Shown here: positions 37,147 through 47,487 of the stretch, one piece after another
Position numbering within the stretch: the stretch's first letter is position 1
How the letters are laid out: the number at the start of each line of letters is the position of its first letter
Source: an uncultured Clostridia bacterium
GTDB lineage: Bacteria > Bacillota > Clostridia > Oscillospirales > Acutalibacteraceae
Direction: 5' to 3'
Assembly (NCBI GenBank): GCA_947589575.1
Contig: CANQBM010000001.1
Coordinates: forward strand, 62,001-126,000
Length of the DNA: 64,000 bases
The notes under the pieces: generated by a model
The model's input: only the letters and a program-made list of their open reading frames with translations
Databases searched by the model: none
What the model was told of the DNA's origin: nothing
Translations under genes and position numbers: made by a program

Positions 37147-38754
37147 TTAATATTTCTTAAGTTGCTCCTCATTGAAATCCTCAAGGAATTCGTCATATGT
37201 GCCCTTGCGGTCAAGGATTGTATTGCCTGAAATTTCAATGATTCTGTCTGCGACCGTTTGAACAAACTGGTGGTCGTGAGAGGTGAACAGGATTGTCTCC
37301 GGGTAACGTATAAGTCCGTTGTTGAGCGCTGTAATTGACTCAAGGTCAAGGTGGTTTGTGGGCTCGTCAAGGATAAGCACGTTTGCGCCTGAAAGCATCA
37401 TTTTACAGAGCATACAGCGCACACGCTCGCCTCCCGAAAGCACATTTGCCATTTTGAGCGCCTCCTCGCCCGAAAAAAGCATTCTTCCGAGCCAGCCTCG
37501 AATATCCGCCTCAAGCGTATAAGTCGTATACTGCCTAAGCCAGTCAACAAGGGTGAGCTCAACGCCGTCAAAATACTTGCTATTGTCGCTCGGGAAGTAG
37601 CTTTGAGAAGTGGTTACGCCCCATTTGAAAGAGCCCTCGTCCGGCTCCGTTTCACCCATAATGATTTTAAATAAAGTTGTTTTTGCCACTACGTCCGAGC
37701 CGACAAAGGCAACCTTTTCCCTCGGATGAATGACAAAGGAAATATCGTCAAGCACCTTTCTGTCGCCGATTGTTTTTGTAAGGTGGTCAACCCTCAAAAG
37801 GTCGTTGCCGCACTCTCTGTCCGGCTTAAAATCCACATATGGAAAACGTCTGCTTGATACGGGCATCTCAATCATCTCAAGCGCGTCAAGCTGTTTTTTA
37901 CGGCTCGTAGCCTGCTTTGATTTAGCGGCGTTGGCGGAGAACCGCTGAATAAATTCCTGAAGCTCTTTAATCTTTTGCTCGTTCTTTTTGTTCTGGTCTC
38001 TTGCCTGTCTTTGGCGCATCTGTGTGTATTCGTACCAGAAATCGTAGTTACCTGTATAAAGCTGGATTTTACCGAAATCAACATCGCATATATGAGTGCA
38101 GACCTTGTTTAAAAAGTGACGGTCATGCGATACAACGATAACGGTATTTTCAAAATCCATAAGGAAATTTTCAAGCCAGCGGATAGCCGAAAGGTCAAGG
38201 TGGTTTGTAGGCTCGTCAAGCAGGAGAATATCGGGATTGCCAAAAAGCGCCTGCGCGAGAAGAACCTTAACCTTCATATCGGACGGAAGTTCAGCCATTT
38301 TCATATAATGGTATTCGTCGGGTACACCAAGTTTGTTAAGCATAAAAGCTGAGTCCGACTCGGCGTTCCAGCCGTCCATATCGGCAAATTCCGCCTCAAG
38401 CTCGCCCGCTCTTATACCGTCCTCTTCCGAAAAGTCCTCCTTCATATACAGGGCGTCCTTTTCCTCCATAACCTCAATAAGTCTCGGATTACCCATCAAT
38501 ACTGTGCGGATAACCTCATATTCGTCATAAGCGAAATGGTCCTGCTTTAAGACTGAAAGCCTTTCTCCCGGAGTAATGAAAACCTCGCCTTTTTGGGACT
38601 CAAGCTCACCCGAGAGCACCTTTAAAAAGGTTGATTTACCTGCGCCGTTTGCGCCGATAATACCATAACAGTTTCCGGCGGAAAAGGTAACGTTAACTCT
38701 TTCAAAAAGAACTCTGCCGCCGAATTGAACGGTAACATTATTTGCCTGAATCAT
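37147..38754 (-). CDS. ABC-F family ATPase (YkpA/YbiT-like)
   Basis: Two NBDs: GANGAGKST and atypical GSDVVAKTT; two LLDEPTNHLDL/LDEPTNHLDLES motifs; inter-domain linker. Confidence 0.93.
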   Translation of the reverse strand: MIQANNVTVQFGGRVLFERVNVTFSAGNCYGIIGANGAGKSTFLKVLSGELESQKGEVFITPGERLSVLKQDHFAYDEYEVIRTVLMGNPRLIEVMEEKDALYMKEDFSEEDGIRAGELEAEFADMDGWNAESDSAFMLNKLGVPDEYHYMKMAELPSDMKVKVLLAQALFGNPDILLLDEPTNHLDLSAIRWLENFLMDFENTVIVVSHDRHFLNKVCTHICDVDFGKIQLYTGNYDFWYEYTQMRQRQARDQNKKNEQKIKELQEFIQRFSANAAKSKQATSRKKQLDALEMIEMPVSSRRFPYVDFKPDRECGNDLLRVDHLTKTIGDRKVLDDISFVIHPREKVAFVGSDVVAKTTLFKIIMGETEPDEGSFKWGVTTSQSYFPSDNSKYFDGVELTLVDWLRQYTTYTLEADIRGWLGRMLFSGEEALKMANVLSGGERVRCMLCKMMLSGANVLILDEPTNHLDLESITALNNGLIRYPETILFTSHDHQFVQTVADRIIEISGNTILDRKGTYDEFLEDFNEEQLKKY

Positions 38755-38887
38755 CTTGGTTCCTCCTATAAAAGCTTGATAAAATACGGATATATGATAC
38801 TACATTAAAAGGTCAAAAACAAGTCAAAGTTGATTTTATTTAAAAAATATATTATAATACTATAACTATAATACAGAGGTATGGAAT

Positions 38888-39535
38888 ATGGATATAAAAA
38901 TTTCACCGTCAATACTCGCTTCCGATTATGCAAATCTGCAAGCAGAGCTTGAAAAGTGCGAAAAGGGCGGAGCGGATTTAATTCATCTTGATGTTATGGA
39001 CGGTCATTTTGTTCCTAACATTTCAATAGGCGCTCCCGTCATTACAGCAATGAAAAAGGTTTGCAGCGTTGAGTTTGACGTTCATCTTATGATTAGTGAC
39101 CCGTATTTTTATATTGACGATTTTATCCATGCGGGCGCCGACATTATCACCTTCCATACCGAATGTGATTCGGATATTCAAAAGACGATTGATAAAATAA
39201 TTGCAGGCGGCTGCAAAGCAGGTCTTGCCGTTAAGCCGGATACGCCTGTTGAGGAAGTTTTTCCGTATCTTGATAAGCTGTCTATGGTACTTGTTATGAC
39301 TGTTGAGCCGGGTTTCGGCGGACAGAGCTTTTTGGAAAGTACGTTGCCGAAAATCAAAAAGCTCAGGGAAAAATGTCCCCTTATTGATATTCAGGTTGAC
39401 GGCGGAATAAATACTAAGACTGTAAGTCTTGCTGGCTCGGCAGGCGCGAATGTTTTTGTTGCTGGCTCGGCTGTTTTTAAGAGTGACAACCCTGCTGAGG
39501 CTATTCAGACCCTTAGGAATAACGCAAGAGTATAA
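38888..39535 (+). CDS. rpe: Ribulose-phosphate 3-epimerase
   Basis: ISPSILASDYANL, HLDVMDGHFVPNISIG, MTVEPGFGGQSF, DGGIN. Confidence 0.96.
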   Translation: MDIKISPSILASDYANLQAELEKCEKGGADLIHLDVMDGHFVPNISIGAPVITAMKKVCSVEFDVHLMISDPYFYIDDFIHAGADIITFHTECDSDIQKTIDKIIAGGCKAGLAVKPDTPVEEVFPYLDKLSMVLVMTVEPGFGGQSFLESTLPKIKKLREKCPLIDIQVDGGINTKTVSLAGSAGANVFVAGSAVFKSDNPAEAIQTLRNNARV

Positions 39536-39546
39536 ACGGTGGTTTT

Positions 39547-40593
39547 ATGAAAAAGAAACGCTTTTATAACAACAAAAAGCGAAATAAAAAATGGACCGAA
39601 CAGGAAAAGGGAAGAAAAATCAGTTTTGCCGACAAGTATATTGAGACAGACAACAGCTCTGATAAATACGGCAGAACCGGAAAAAAAGAAAAAAAGCCCT
39701 TTTTTACAAGGATACGTCTTAATATTTTCGCGAAATATTTTATTATCGCGCTCGGATGCTTTGCGGTTATAAGCGCAGGGTATATCGTAATGGATTTATA
39801 TATTGAGCGAAACGCTATGCCTATTACAGAGAATAGTGATGATGTAAGCGATGATATAAGCGCGGTTTCCCTTCAGCTTAAAAGCAAAAAAATCGAGTCA
39901 ATGTCAATGGACGGAGGAGTAATGCTCGAAGCAGTTCTTGATGAGTTACAGAAAGGGGGATTCACCTCGGTAGCTTTTGACATTAAGCGTGACGACGGAA
40001 CAATCGGGTACAACAGTTCTCTTGCAACGATTGATATGTACGGAGCGGAATCGTCTTTTGCAAGTAATGCAGGAGAATCAATTAACGAGTTTATTAAAAA
40101 TGATATTTTACCTGTCGGAATAATTTATTGCTACAAAGATAATATTTTTGCCCCGGGTGATTTGACCGCGGGTATTAAGATGAACGGCAAGCTTTACAGA
40201 GACAATAACGCAAGCGCGTATCTTAATCCGGACAGTGACTCTGTATATAATTATATAAAAAGTATAATTGAAGAGGTTAAAGCAATGGGCGTAACAGTCT
40301 TTGTTTTGGAAGGATGTGATTTGCCCGATGAACTCGGCGATGGTTACAGAGACGGGTTCAAGCCTCTTGCGAACAGACTTTACAGCGATTTCGGAAATGA
40401 AATAAAATTGATTGAAAGTATTTCTGTTTCCATAAATTCCGATAACACAAAGGCAATTCAGGAGGAATGGAAGGAAAAGACAGACGGTATTGACAGTCGT
40501 AATATAATATTCAGTGTCAGCGCAAAAAATAAAAACAAGGTGAAAAAATTTTTGGATAATCAGGACGGTATAAGCTATATTATTTCAGAATAA
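39547..40593 (+). CDS. Single-TM protein with DUF4015-like (putative glycosidase TIM barrel) domain
   Basis: Basic N-terminus, TM, then GGVMLEAVLDELQKGGFTSVAFDIKRDDGTIGYNS. Confidence 0.6.
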   Translation: MKKKRFYNNKKRNKKWTEQEKGRKISFADKYIETDNSSDKYGRTGKKEKKPFFTRIRLNIFAKYFIIALGCFAVISAGYIVMDLYIERNAMPITENSDDVSDDISAVSLQLKSKKIESMSMDGGVMLEAVLDELQKGGFTSVAFDIKRDDGTIGYNSSLATIDMYGAESSFASNAGESINEFIKNDILPVGIIYCYKDNIFAPGDLTAGIKMNGKLYRDNNASAYLNPDSDSVYNYIKSIIEEVKAMGVTVFVLEGCDLPDELGDGYRDGFKPLANRLYSDFGNEIKLIESISVSINSDNTKAIQEEWKEKTDGIDSRNIIFSVSAKNKNKVKKFLDNQDGISYIISE

Positions 40594-40603
40594 GGGTGGT
40601 TTT

Positions 40604-41437
40604 ATGAGGGGAAAAATCAGTTTGATTCTAATTTGTTCGGCAATTATCTTTTTATCATTGTCGCCGTTTCAGGCTGCGGCGCAGGACAGCGCTCCCGAAT
40701 TAGTATCAATCAGCTTTAAAAACGCGGAAATTGACGGCGGATTTAAAACCGATGTTCAGGAATACGGTTTGATACTTGAAAACAACGAGGAATCTCCTAC
40801 GCTTGAAAGCTATGCCGTTTCGGGTAGCGCGGATATTTTTATAACATATACTTATGATGAAACTAATCATCAGACCGGAATTACCGCTACACTCGAATAT
40901 GAAATGGGAAGCACTATTTATAACTTTAAATATTTAAATTCTGCTGTTTATGAGATAAACGGCAACAATTTGCTTTCTTCTGTTTACTGTACATATGGCG
41001 AAATATCTCCGCATCTTAATGATGATGATACGGAATATAAGCTTTATATTCCATCTGACTTAACACAGCTTACAATTACGCCGGTGACCAAAGACATTAA
41101 TGCGTACTGTGCGCCTGTTGAGCTTGTTCTCAGCAACGAGCAGACTCCGAAAATAACCCTTTCCTGCACTGCCTCAAACGGAAAAACAAGGGAATATTTA
41201 TTTAATATCAAGCGGGTTGACAAAACAACAGAGCAGGTAAAGGCGGAAATGGCACAGCCCGACTTTGTTTCGTTTGTTGACGGTACGCGCCTTTACCAAA
41301 GACCTGAATTTGTGATTACCGTGCTTGTGGCGGCAGGCGGTATTATAGTTATTTTTGTTCTGTTTTTGATTACAAGAAAAATAGCGGTTAATCCTTACGA
41401 TAAAGATGAAAAACCGTTTTACAGCCCGATTGAATAA
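40604..41437 (+). CDS. Secreted/anchored protein with cadherin-like beta-sandwich-type segments and C-terminal TM
   Basis: Signal peptide, LVSISFKNAEIDGGFKTDVQEYGLIL, C-terminal TM helix. Confidence 0.6.
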   Translation: MRGKISLILICSAIIFLSLSPFQAAAQDSAPELVSISFKNAEIDGGFKTDVQEYGLILENNEESPTLESYAVSGSADIFITYTYDETNHQTGITATLEYEMGSTIYNFKYLNSAVYEINGNNLLSSVYCTYGEISPHLNDDDTEYKLYIPSDLTQLTITPVTKDINAYCAPVELVLSNEQTPKITLSCTASNGKTREYLFNIKRVDKTTEQVKAEMAQPDFVSFVDGTRLYQRPEFVITVLVAAGGIIVIFVLFLITRKIAVNPYDKDEKPFYSPIE

Positions 41438-41495
41438 TCGGTACTGTTATTGGTTAATACAAATAAGAGTTTAATATGAAAAAGGGGGTGCAGTT

Positions 41496-42884
41496 ATGAA
41501 TCCGGAAGATATGGAGTTAGAGGATATAGTACGTGAAATTTCTTCTCTTTACAAAGGCAAACGGTATTTGGATATTAAGTCAATTCTTACTGAAATAAAT
41601 CCTGCCGATATAGCGTCGCTGTTTGACGAGTTTTCGGTTGAGGAGCAGATTTTATTTTTCCGTCTTCTTCCAAAGGAGGAGGCTGCAGAAACCTTTGTTG
41701 AACTTGATAATGACACGCAGGAAGCTATTATAAGGGCGTTTTCCGATACAGAACTTCGCGAAGTAATTGATGAGCTTTACCTTGATGATACGGTAGATAT
41801 TATTGAGGAAATGCCCGCTACCATTGTAAAAAGAATTTTAAAAAACACGGACTCTCAGACAAGGGCGTCAATCAACACTCTTTTAAAGTATCCGGAAGAC
41901 AGCGCGGGATCAATTATGACTCCGGAGTTTGTTGACCTTAAAAAGAGCAATACTGTTGAGGACGCGTTTAAGCGGATAAGACGCACGGGTGTTGACAAGG
42001 AAACAATATATACATGTTACGTAACCGACGAGTCAAGGCATCTTATAGGCGTTACAACTGTTAAAGAGCTGCTGCTCCACGATTATGAGGACATAATTGA
42101 GGAGTTTATGGAAACAAATACTATTTGTGTTAATACTCATGATGATAAAGAAACGGCAGTTAAGCTTTTTGATAAGTATAATTTTCTCGCGCTGCCTGTT
42201 GTAGATATGGAAAACAGGCTTGTCGGAATTATTACAGTTGATGACGCTATGGATGTTTTGCAGGAGGAGAATACCGAGGATATTCATAAGATGAACGCTA
42301 TTGTGCGCACCTCCGAAAAGCCTTATCTTAAAATAGGTGTTTTTGAAACATTCAAATCAAGGATACCATGGCTTATGCTGTTAATGGTCAGCGCGACGTT
42401 TACGGGTATGATTATAACCTCTTTTGAAGATAAGTTGTCAGCGTTGATTATTTTAACGTCGTTTATTCCGATGCTTATGGACACGGGCGGTAATTCGGGC
42501 GGTCAGTCAAGCGTAACTATTATCCGCGCGCTTTCGCTTAACGAAATTGATCTCAATGATATTTTTAAGGTAATATGGAAAGAGATACGTGTCGGTATCT
42601 GCTGCGGTCTTTCGCTTGCTGTGGTTAACTTTATTAAGGTATGGTTAGTTGACGGACTGCTCCTTAAAACAGAAGGAATAACATTTAAGGTTGACCTTGT
42701 AATCAGTTTAACTCTTGTTATAGAAATAATTTTTGCGAAAATTGTCGGATGTACTCTTCCGATATTTGCGAAGAAATTGAAGTTTGACCCTGCTGTTATG
42801 TCGTCTCCGTTTATTACAACAATAGTCGATGCTTTGTCGCTTTTAATTTATTTTTGGCTTGCAACGGCAATTCTTCACATTTAG
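41496..42884 (+). CDS. mgtE: Magnesium transporter MgtE
   Basis: MgtE N-domain, CBS pair (LPVVDMENRLVGIITVDDAMDVL), TM domain MDTGGNSGGQSS. Confidence 0.96.
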   Translation: MNPEDMELEDIVREISSLYKGKRYLDIKSILTEINPADIASLFDEFSVEEQILFFRLLPKEEAAETFVELDNDTQEAIIRAFSDTELREVIDELYLDDTVDIIEEMPATIVKRILKNTDSQTRASINTLLKYPEDSAGSIMTPEFVDLKKSNTVEDAFKRIRRTGVDKETIYTCYVTDESRHLIGVTTVKELLLHDYEDIIEEFMETNTICVNTHDDKETAVKLFDKYNFLALPVVDMENRLVGIITVDDAMDVLQEENTEDIHKMNAIVRTSEKPYLKIGVFETFKSRIPWLMLLMVSATFTGMIITSFEDKLSALIILTSFIPMLMDTGGNSGGQSSVTIIRALSLNEIDLNDIFKVIWKEIRVGICCGLSLAVVNFIKVWLVDGLLLKTEGITFKVDLVISLTLVIEIIFAKIVGCTLPIFAKKLKFDPAVMSSPFITTIVDALSLLIYFWLATAILHI

Positions 42885-42919
42885 TGAACTAAGAGCTAAA
42901 AGAGAATAGTATTTTATCA

Positions 42920-42956
42920 AAAGGACAGCTGTGAATGATGACAGCTGTCCTTTAAA
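42920..42956. terminator. Terminator between mgtE and the convergent transglutaminase gene
   Basis: AAAGGACAGCTGT-GAATGATG-ACAGCTGTCCTTT. Confidence 0.88.
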
Positions 42957-42968
42957 ATAATACTATTA

Positions 42969-44171
42969 TTATTTTCTGCAATAGAAAATTGTAATGATAT
43001 TATGTGTGTCGTCGACATTATAAATTATATTGCGTGTATCAATTTGCTTTGAGAAAATGTCAATCGTTTTGAGAATATAATATATATTTTGGTCGTCAAA
43101 CAAGCTTTTCTGAGCGGCTTGGTATTCCACGGAATTTGTGAATTTTAATTCTATTCCCGCTTCGCCGCGCTCAATACTGTTTTTTATTCTGTCCCTTATA
43201 ACCGGCAGGCTGAATTTGTCAAAGTAAAAATCTTGCCTTATAAAATAATTATTAGTTTGAGAGTCGCTTTTAATTGATGAAAAAATTTTGTCGCACTTAT
43301 GCGTCTTTTCTATTTCATCTGAGTTCATTAAAAAATATACGTGGCTTGCAAACTCAGCGTCTACAGACAATTCATAACTGTCACCCCATGTGGTGTCGGT
43401 AAAATATATTTCACCGTCAATTTTTTGCGCCGTCCAGGCGTGACTGTTTTTGCCGTTCGGCGTGCTTGCATTTCCCGTAATTGTTATTGAGTCGATTCCC
43501 GCAAGGGACAAAAGATACTGATATGCCTTTGAATATCCCGAGCATACAGCTTCACCGTTAAGAAATACGCCCTCTATTGTTGATGCCTCAAAATATTCAT
43601 CCATTTTCTCAGCGGCGTTTTTGTTGTAGCTTGTGTTTTTAACAATATAATCAAATATAGCAAGGGAGCGTTCATATTCATCTCCCGACACGTCTGTTTT
43701 TTCAATTATTTCTTTTGCTTTTTTCTCAATCAGTTCCTTTTTCTCCTGCGCTTCACGGCGGGAGTACGGATAATTGAAAATGAGTTTACCGGCGTTTGAA
43801 TACGTACAGTTTCCCCGTGACCAAAAAATTTCAGGGTGCTGAGAGATAACAAGGCTGACAAGCTCGAATACTCTGTCTGATTTAACATTCTGATATATGA
43901 ATACAGACGGTTTATAATTAATCAATGTGTCATACACAATATCATACACCTTTTTTTCATCATCAGTCAGAGCGTCATAAAGACCGCTGCCGATAGTTTT
44001 TGTATTTCGGCAGATCGGTTTTTGCTGTGTCTGAAGGTGGGTGACAGCTATTCCCGCGGGTGTCAGAGATTCCAGTTTCTGTTCAATTTTACCGCCTGTG
44101 AAAAAATTATATTCATAGACAGCGACGGCCATAAAAATGATAATAAAAATTACGCTAAAAAACTTTTTCAT
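42969..44171 (-). CDS. Transglutaminase-like domain protein (N-terminal TM)
   Basis: GEAVCSGYSKAYQYLLSLAGI, NSHAWTAQKI, YFTDTTWGD (Cys-His-Asp). Confidence 0.85.
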   Translation of the reverse strand: MKKFFSVIFIIIFMAVAVYEYNFFTGGKIEQKLESLTPAGIAVTHLQTQQKPICRNTKTIGSGLYDALTDDEKKVYDIVYDTLINYKPSVFIYQNVKSDRVFELVSLVISQHPEIFWSRGNCTYSNAGKLIFNYPYSRREAQEKKELIEKKAKEIIEKTDVSGDEYERSLAIFDYIVKNTSYNKNAAEKMDEYFEASTIEGVFLNGEAVCSGYSKAYQYLLSLAGIDSITITGNASTPNGKNSHAWTAQKIDGEIYFTDTTWGDSYELSVDAEFASHVYFLMNSDEIEKTHKCDKIFSSIKSDSQTNNYFIRQDFYFDKFSLPVIRDRIKNSIERGEAGIELKFTNSVEYQAAQKSLFDDQNIYYILKTIDIFSKQIDTRNIIYNVDDTHNIITIFYCRK

Positions 44172-44328
44172 TTAATCTTTCCTTTTCTGTTTTTATATTG
44201 TACCATTAAAAAAGAAAAATTAAAGGTAAAATTTGAATTGTTTATAATTTATATTTATATTAATTTTATAGATTATTACACAATAATATGATAAAATATT
44301 ATGTAATAAAGCGAAAGGAAGAATAATT

Positions 44329-45144
44329 TTGATTAGGCTGATTGCAACCGATTTGGACGGCACGCTTATGTCTGCCGACCATTTGACAGTAACACAGCGG
44401 ACAATTAATACGCTTAAAAAGGCGCATGACAGGGGCGTCAAAATAGCGATTGCCACAGGCAGACCCCTTGCCCTGATTGATAATGTTATTTGCCAGGTAC
44501 CGTTTACTGATTATATTATATATTCAAACGGCGCGTGCGTTTTTGACAGGAACGAGAATAAAATTATTTATTCAAATCTGATTAAAAACTATATAGCGAG
44601 AGAAATTATAGATTATCTTTTAAAAAACAATGTGTTTTTTGAAATCTACGTTGACGGTAAATCACATTATCAGCTTGGTACTGAAAATTTATTTGACAAT
44701 ACGGGTTTTCCTCAAGAATTTATTGACGAGGTTATTAAAACAATGACCGGGCATAAATCTCTTTTGCGGTTTCTTGGCGGGCTTGATGTGGAAAAGATAA
44801 CATTATATTCCGTTAAAGATGAGTATTATAAAATATTTGAGGAAAAGCTTTTGTCATATGACCTTTCAACAGCATGCAGTTTTAAAGGAAATCTTGAGGC
44901 TACCGTTAAATCTGCCGATAAGGGAAGAGCGCTTGAAGGTATATGCAAAGTTATAGGTATAACCGCCAATGAGTGTATGAGCTTCGGCGACGCAGGTAAT
45001 GACAGACCTATGCTTGAATTTGCAAAGTTTTCCTTTGCAATGGCAAACGGCAGCGACGAATGTAAGGCGGCTGCAAAATATCTTGCCCGTTCAAACGAAG
45101 ATGACGGACTTGCGATTGCGGTTGAGGAATATATATTAAGGTAA
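44329..45144 (+). CDS. Cof-type HAD-IIB family hydrolase
   Basis: IATDLDGTLMS, ATGRPLALI, FGDAGNDRPML. Confidence 0.94.
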   Translation: MIRLIATDLDGTLMSADHLTVTQRTINTLKKAHDRGVKIAIATGRPLALIDNVICQVPFTDYIIYSNGACVFDRNENKIIYSNLIKNYIAREIIDYLLKNNVFFEIYVDGKSHYQLGTENLFDNTGFPQEFIDEVIKTMTGHKSLLRFLGGLDVEKITLYSVKDEYYKIFEEKLLSYDLSTACSFKGNLEATVKSADKGRALEGICKVIGITANECMSFGDAGNDRPMLEFAKFSFAMANGSDECKAAAKYLARSNEDDGLAIAVEEYILR

Positions 45145-45251
45145 TAAAAGGTATTTTTCCTTAAATATACTATTGAAAGCCGGCGGATAATTTAGTATTA
45201 TGTTAGTTAAACTCGAAATAAAAAAATAAATTATATTTTGGAGAAGAATAT

Positions 45252-45725
45252 ATGACTGAAAAAATAGATTTGGGTTTTATAAAACCTGTGCTTGATGATT
45301 TGGCAGAGGTTAAAGGCTCGCTTATTACAATTTTACAAAAAACACAGGAAATTTACGGCTATCTGCCTAAGACTGCAATCAAGTACATAAGTGAAAGAAC
45401 CGGCATTGCGGAAAGTGAAATAATGGGCGTTGCAACTTTTTATACACAATTTCGTCTTACCCCTGTCGGAAAATATCTTATTATGCTTTGCCAGGGTACT
45501 GCGTGTCATGTTAATTCAAGCGAACTCATTTTGCAGACTATTGAGGATGAGCTTGGCATAAGCGACGGCGAAACGACAGAGGACGGACTTTTCTCGCTAA
45601 AGTGCGTTGCCTGTCTCGGATGCTGTTCGCTTTCACCTGTTATGATGATTAACGAGGACACCTACGGCTCGCTTACTCCTAAAAAAACAAAGAATATTCT
45701 GAAGAAGCTGAGGGAGGGTGAGTAG
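45252..45725 (+). CDS. NuoE-like [2Fe-2S] subunit of an NADH-linked electron-transfer complex
   Basis: CQGTACHVNSSE ... CVACLGCCSLSPVMMI. Confidence 0.93.
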   Translation: MTEKIDLGFIKPVLDDLAEVKGSLITILQKTQEIYGYLPKTAIKYISERTGIAESEIMGVATFYTQFRLTPVGKYLIMLCQGTACHVNSSELILQTIEDELGISDGETTEDGLFSLKCVACLGCCSLSPVMMINEDTYGSLTPKKTKNILKKLREGE

Positions 45726-45726
45726 T

Positions 45727-47472
45727 ATGAAAATCGTTATAGGTGAAGGCTCCTGCGGTATCGCGGCGGGTGCTGAAAGGGTAAGGAAAGCGCTGTTAAA
45801 CGAGGATTTAAACGGCGCAGAGCTTACAATAGCAGGCTGTATAGGTATGTGCTACCTTGAGCCGATTGTTGATATTTATGAGGACGGCAAGGGTTTAAAG
45901 CGCCTTGTCCGTGTAAGTGAAAATGACTCGGCAAAAATTGCGGAGTACGCCAAAACAGGTGATGAAAGTGCCATTTCAGATTTGCTCGTTTCCGATGAGG
46001 ACAAGGAATTTTTAGAAAAGCAGACGCGTATTGCGCTCAGGCGGTGCGGTATTATCAATCCAGAAGAGATTGACGATTTTATTGGCGCGGATGGATATAC
46101 CGCATTTAAGAAGGCAGTATGCGAGATGACTCCCGAGCAGGTTATTGAAGAGATAAAAACATCGGGGCTTGCAGGCAGAGGAGGCGCGGGCTTTCCCACA
46201 TGGTTTAAATGGAATGCCGCAAGGCAGTCTGAAGGAGAGGATAAATATCTTATCTGTAATGCCGACGAGGGCGATCCCGGTGCTTTTATGGACAGAGCGG
46301 TGATTGAATCAGACCCCCACAATCTTATTGAAGGTATGCTTATTGCCGCCTATGCAATAGGAGCAAAAAACGCAGTCGTTTATGTGAGAGCGGAGTATCC
46401 GCTTGCAATAAAAAGGCTTGAAAGAGCGATTGAGCAGGCAACAGAAGCAGGATACCTCGGTGAAAATATTTTCGGTACCGATTTCTCCTGCAAAATGACA
46501 ATAAAGGCAGGCGCAGGTGCGTTTGTCTGCGGTGAGGAAACGGCTCTTATTGAGTCGCTTGAAGGACACAGAGGCATGCCTCGTTTAAAACCGCCATTCC
46601 CTGCGCAGAGCGGTTACTGGAGAAAACCGTCAAATATTAACAATGTTGAAACCTTTGCGAATGTCAGCTGGATAATCAATAACGGCGGAGAGGCATTTGC
46701 CGCTATGGGAACTGAAGACTCAAAGGGAACAAAGGTGTTTGCCGTTACGGGTAAGGTTAAGCGCAGCGGGCTTGTGGAAATCCCTATGGGTAAAACCCTT
46801 CGCGATGTTATTTTTGATATTGGCGGCGGAATGAAAGGCGATAAGCAGTTCAAGGCTGTTCAGATGGGCGGACCGTCGGGCGGATGTATTCCGGCAAGCC
46901 TTATTGATACGGTAATTGATTATAAAGCGCTCGGCGCAACAGGCGCTATTATGGGCTCAGGCGGTATGGTCGTTATGGACGAGGGCACCTGTATGGTCGG
47001 TATGGCTAAGTTTTTCCTTGATTTTACTGCAAAGGAAAGCTGCGGCAAGTGTATTCACTGCCGTATCGGTACAACAAGAATGCTTGAGATTCTGACAAGA
47101 ATTACCGAAGGTAAGGGAAAAAGCGGCGATATAGAGCTTTTGGAAGAGCTTTGTTACGCCATTAAGGACGGCGCGCTCTGCGGTTTGGGACAGACAGCGC
47201 CCAACCCTGTTTTAACTACAATAAAATATTTTAAGGATGAGTACATAGCTCATATTGAGAATAAAACCTGCCCCGCAGGCGAATGCTCAAGCCTTATTGA
47301 ATATTCCATTGACAGCTCTGCGTGTAAGGGTTGTACCCTTTGCGCAAGGAATTGTCCTGTCGGCGCAATTGCCGGAGCTGTTAAAAGCCCGCACACTATT
47401 GATATTAATAAATGTATCAAATGCGGAAAATGTATTCAGTCCTGCAAATTCGGCGCAGTAGTAAGAAGATAA
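45727..47472 (+). CDS. NuoF-like flavoprotein subunit with extra C-terminal 2x[4Fe-4S] domain
   Basis: GLAGRGGAGFPTWFKW, CNADEGDPGAFMDR, ESCGKCIHCRIGTTRM, CKGCTLCARNCPVGAI...CIKCGKCIQSCKFGA; start at ATG 45727. Confidence 0.94.
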   Translation: MKIVIGEGSCGIAAGAERVRKALLNEDLNGAELTIAGCIGMCYLEPIVDIYEDGKGLKRLVRVSENDSAKIAEYAKTGDESAISDLLVSDEDKEFLEKQTRIALRRCGIINPEEIDDFIGADGYTAFKKAVCEMTPEQVIEEIKTSGLAGRGGAGFPTWFKWNAARQSEGEDKYLICNADEGDPGAFMDRAVIESDPHNLIEGMLIAAYAIGAKNAVVYVRAEYPLAIKRLERAIEQATEAGYLGENIFGTDFSCKMTIKAGAGAFVCGEETALIESLEGHRGMPRLKPPFPAQSGYWRKPSNINNVETFANVSWIINNGGEAFAAMGTEDSKGTKVFAVTGKVKRSGLVEIPMGKTLRDVIFDIGGGMKGDKQFKAVQMGGPSGGCIPASLIDTVIDYKALGATGAIMGSGGMVVMDEGTCMVGMAKFFLDFTAKESCGKCIHCRIGTTRMLEILTRITEGKGKSGDIELLEELCYAIKDGALCGLGQTAPNPVLTTIKYFKDEYIAHIENKTCPAGECSSLIEYSIDSSACKGCTLCARNCPVGAIAGAVKSPHTIDINKCIKCGKCIQSCKFGAVVRR

Positions 47473-47487
47473 AGGAGGAGCAGATAT

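Noticed and set aside
37010-37165. ~51-aa plus ORF (MIFYECEQQEILYKRPECD...) at the end of the orphan transcript
   Set aside because: Reads through the terminator stem and into the antisense of ABC-F; no Shine-Dalgarno.
41438-41495. Mg-sensing riboswitch before mgtE
   Set aside because: Gap is only 58 bp with no M-box-like structure.
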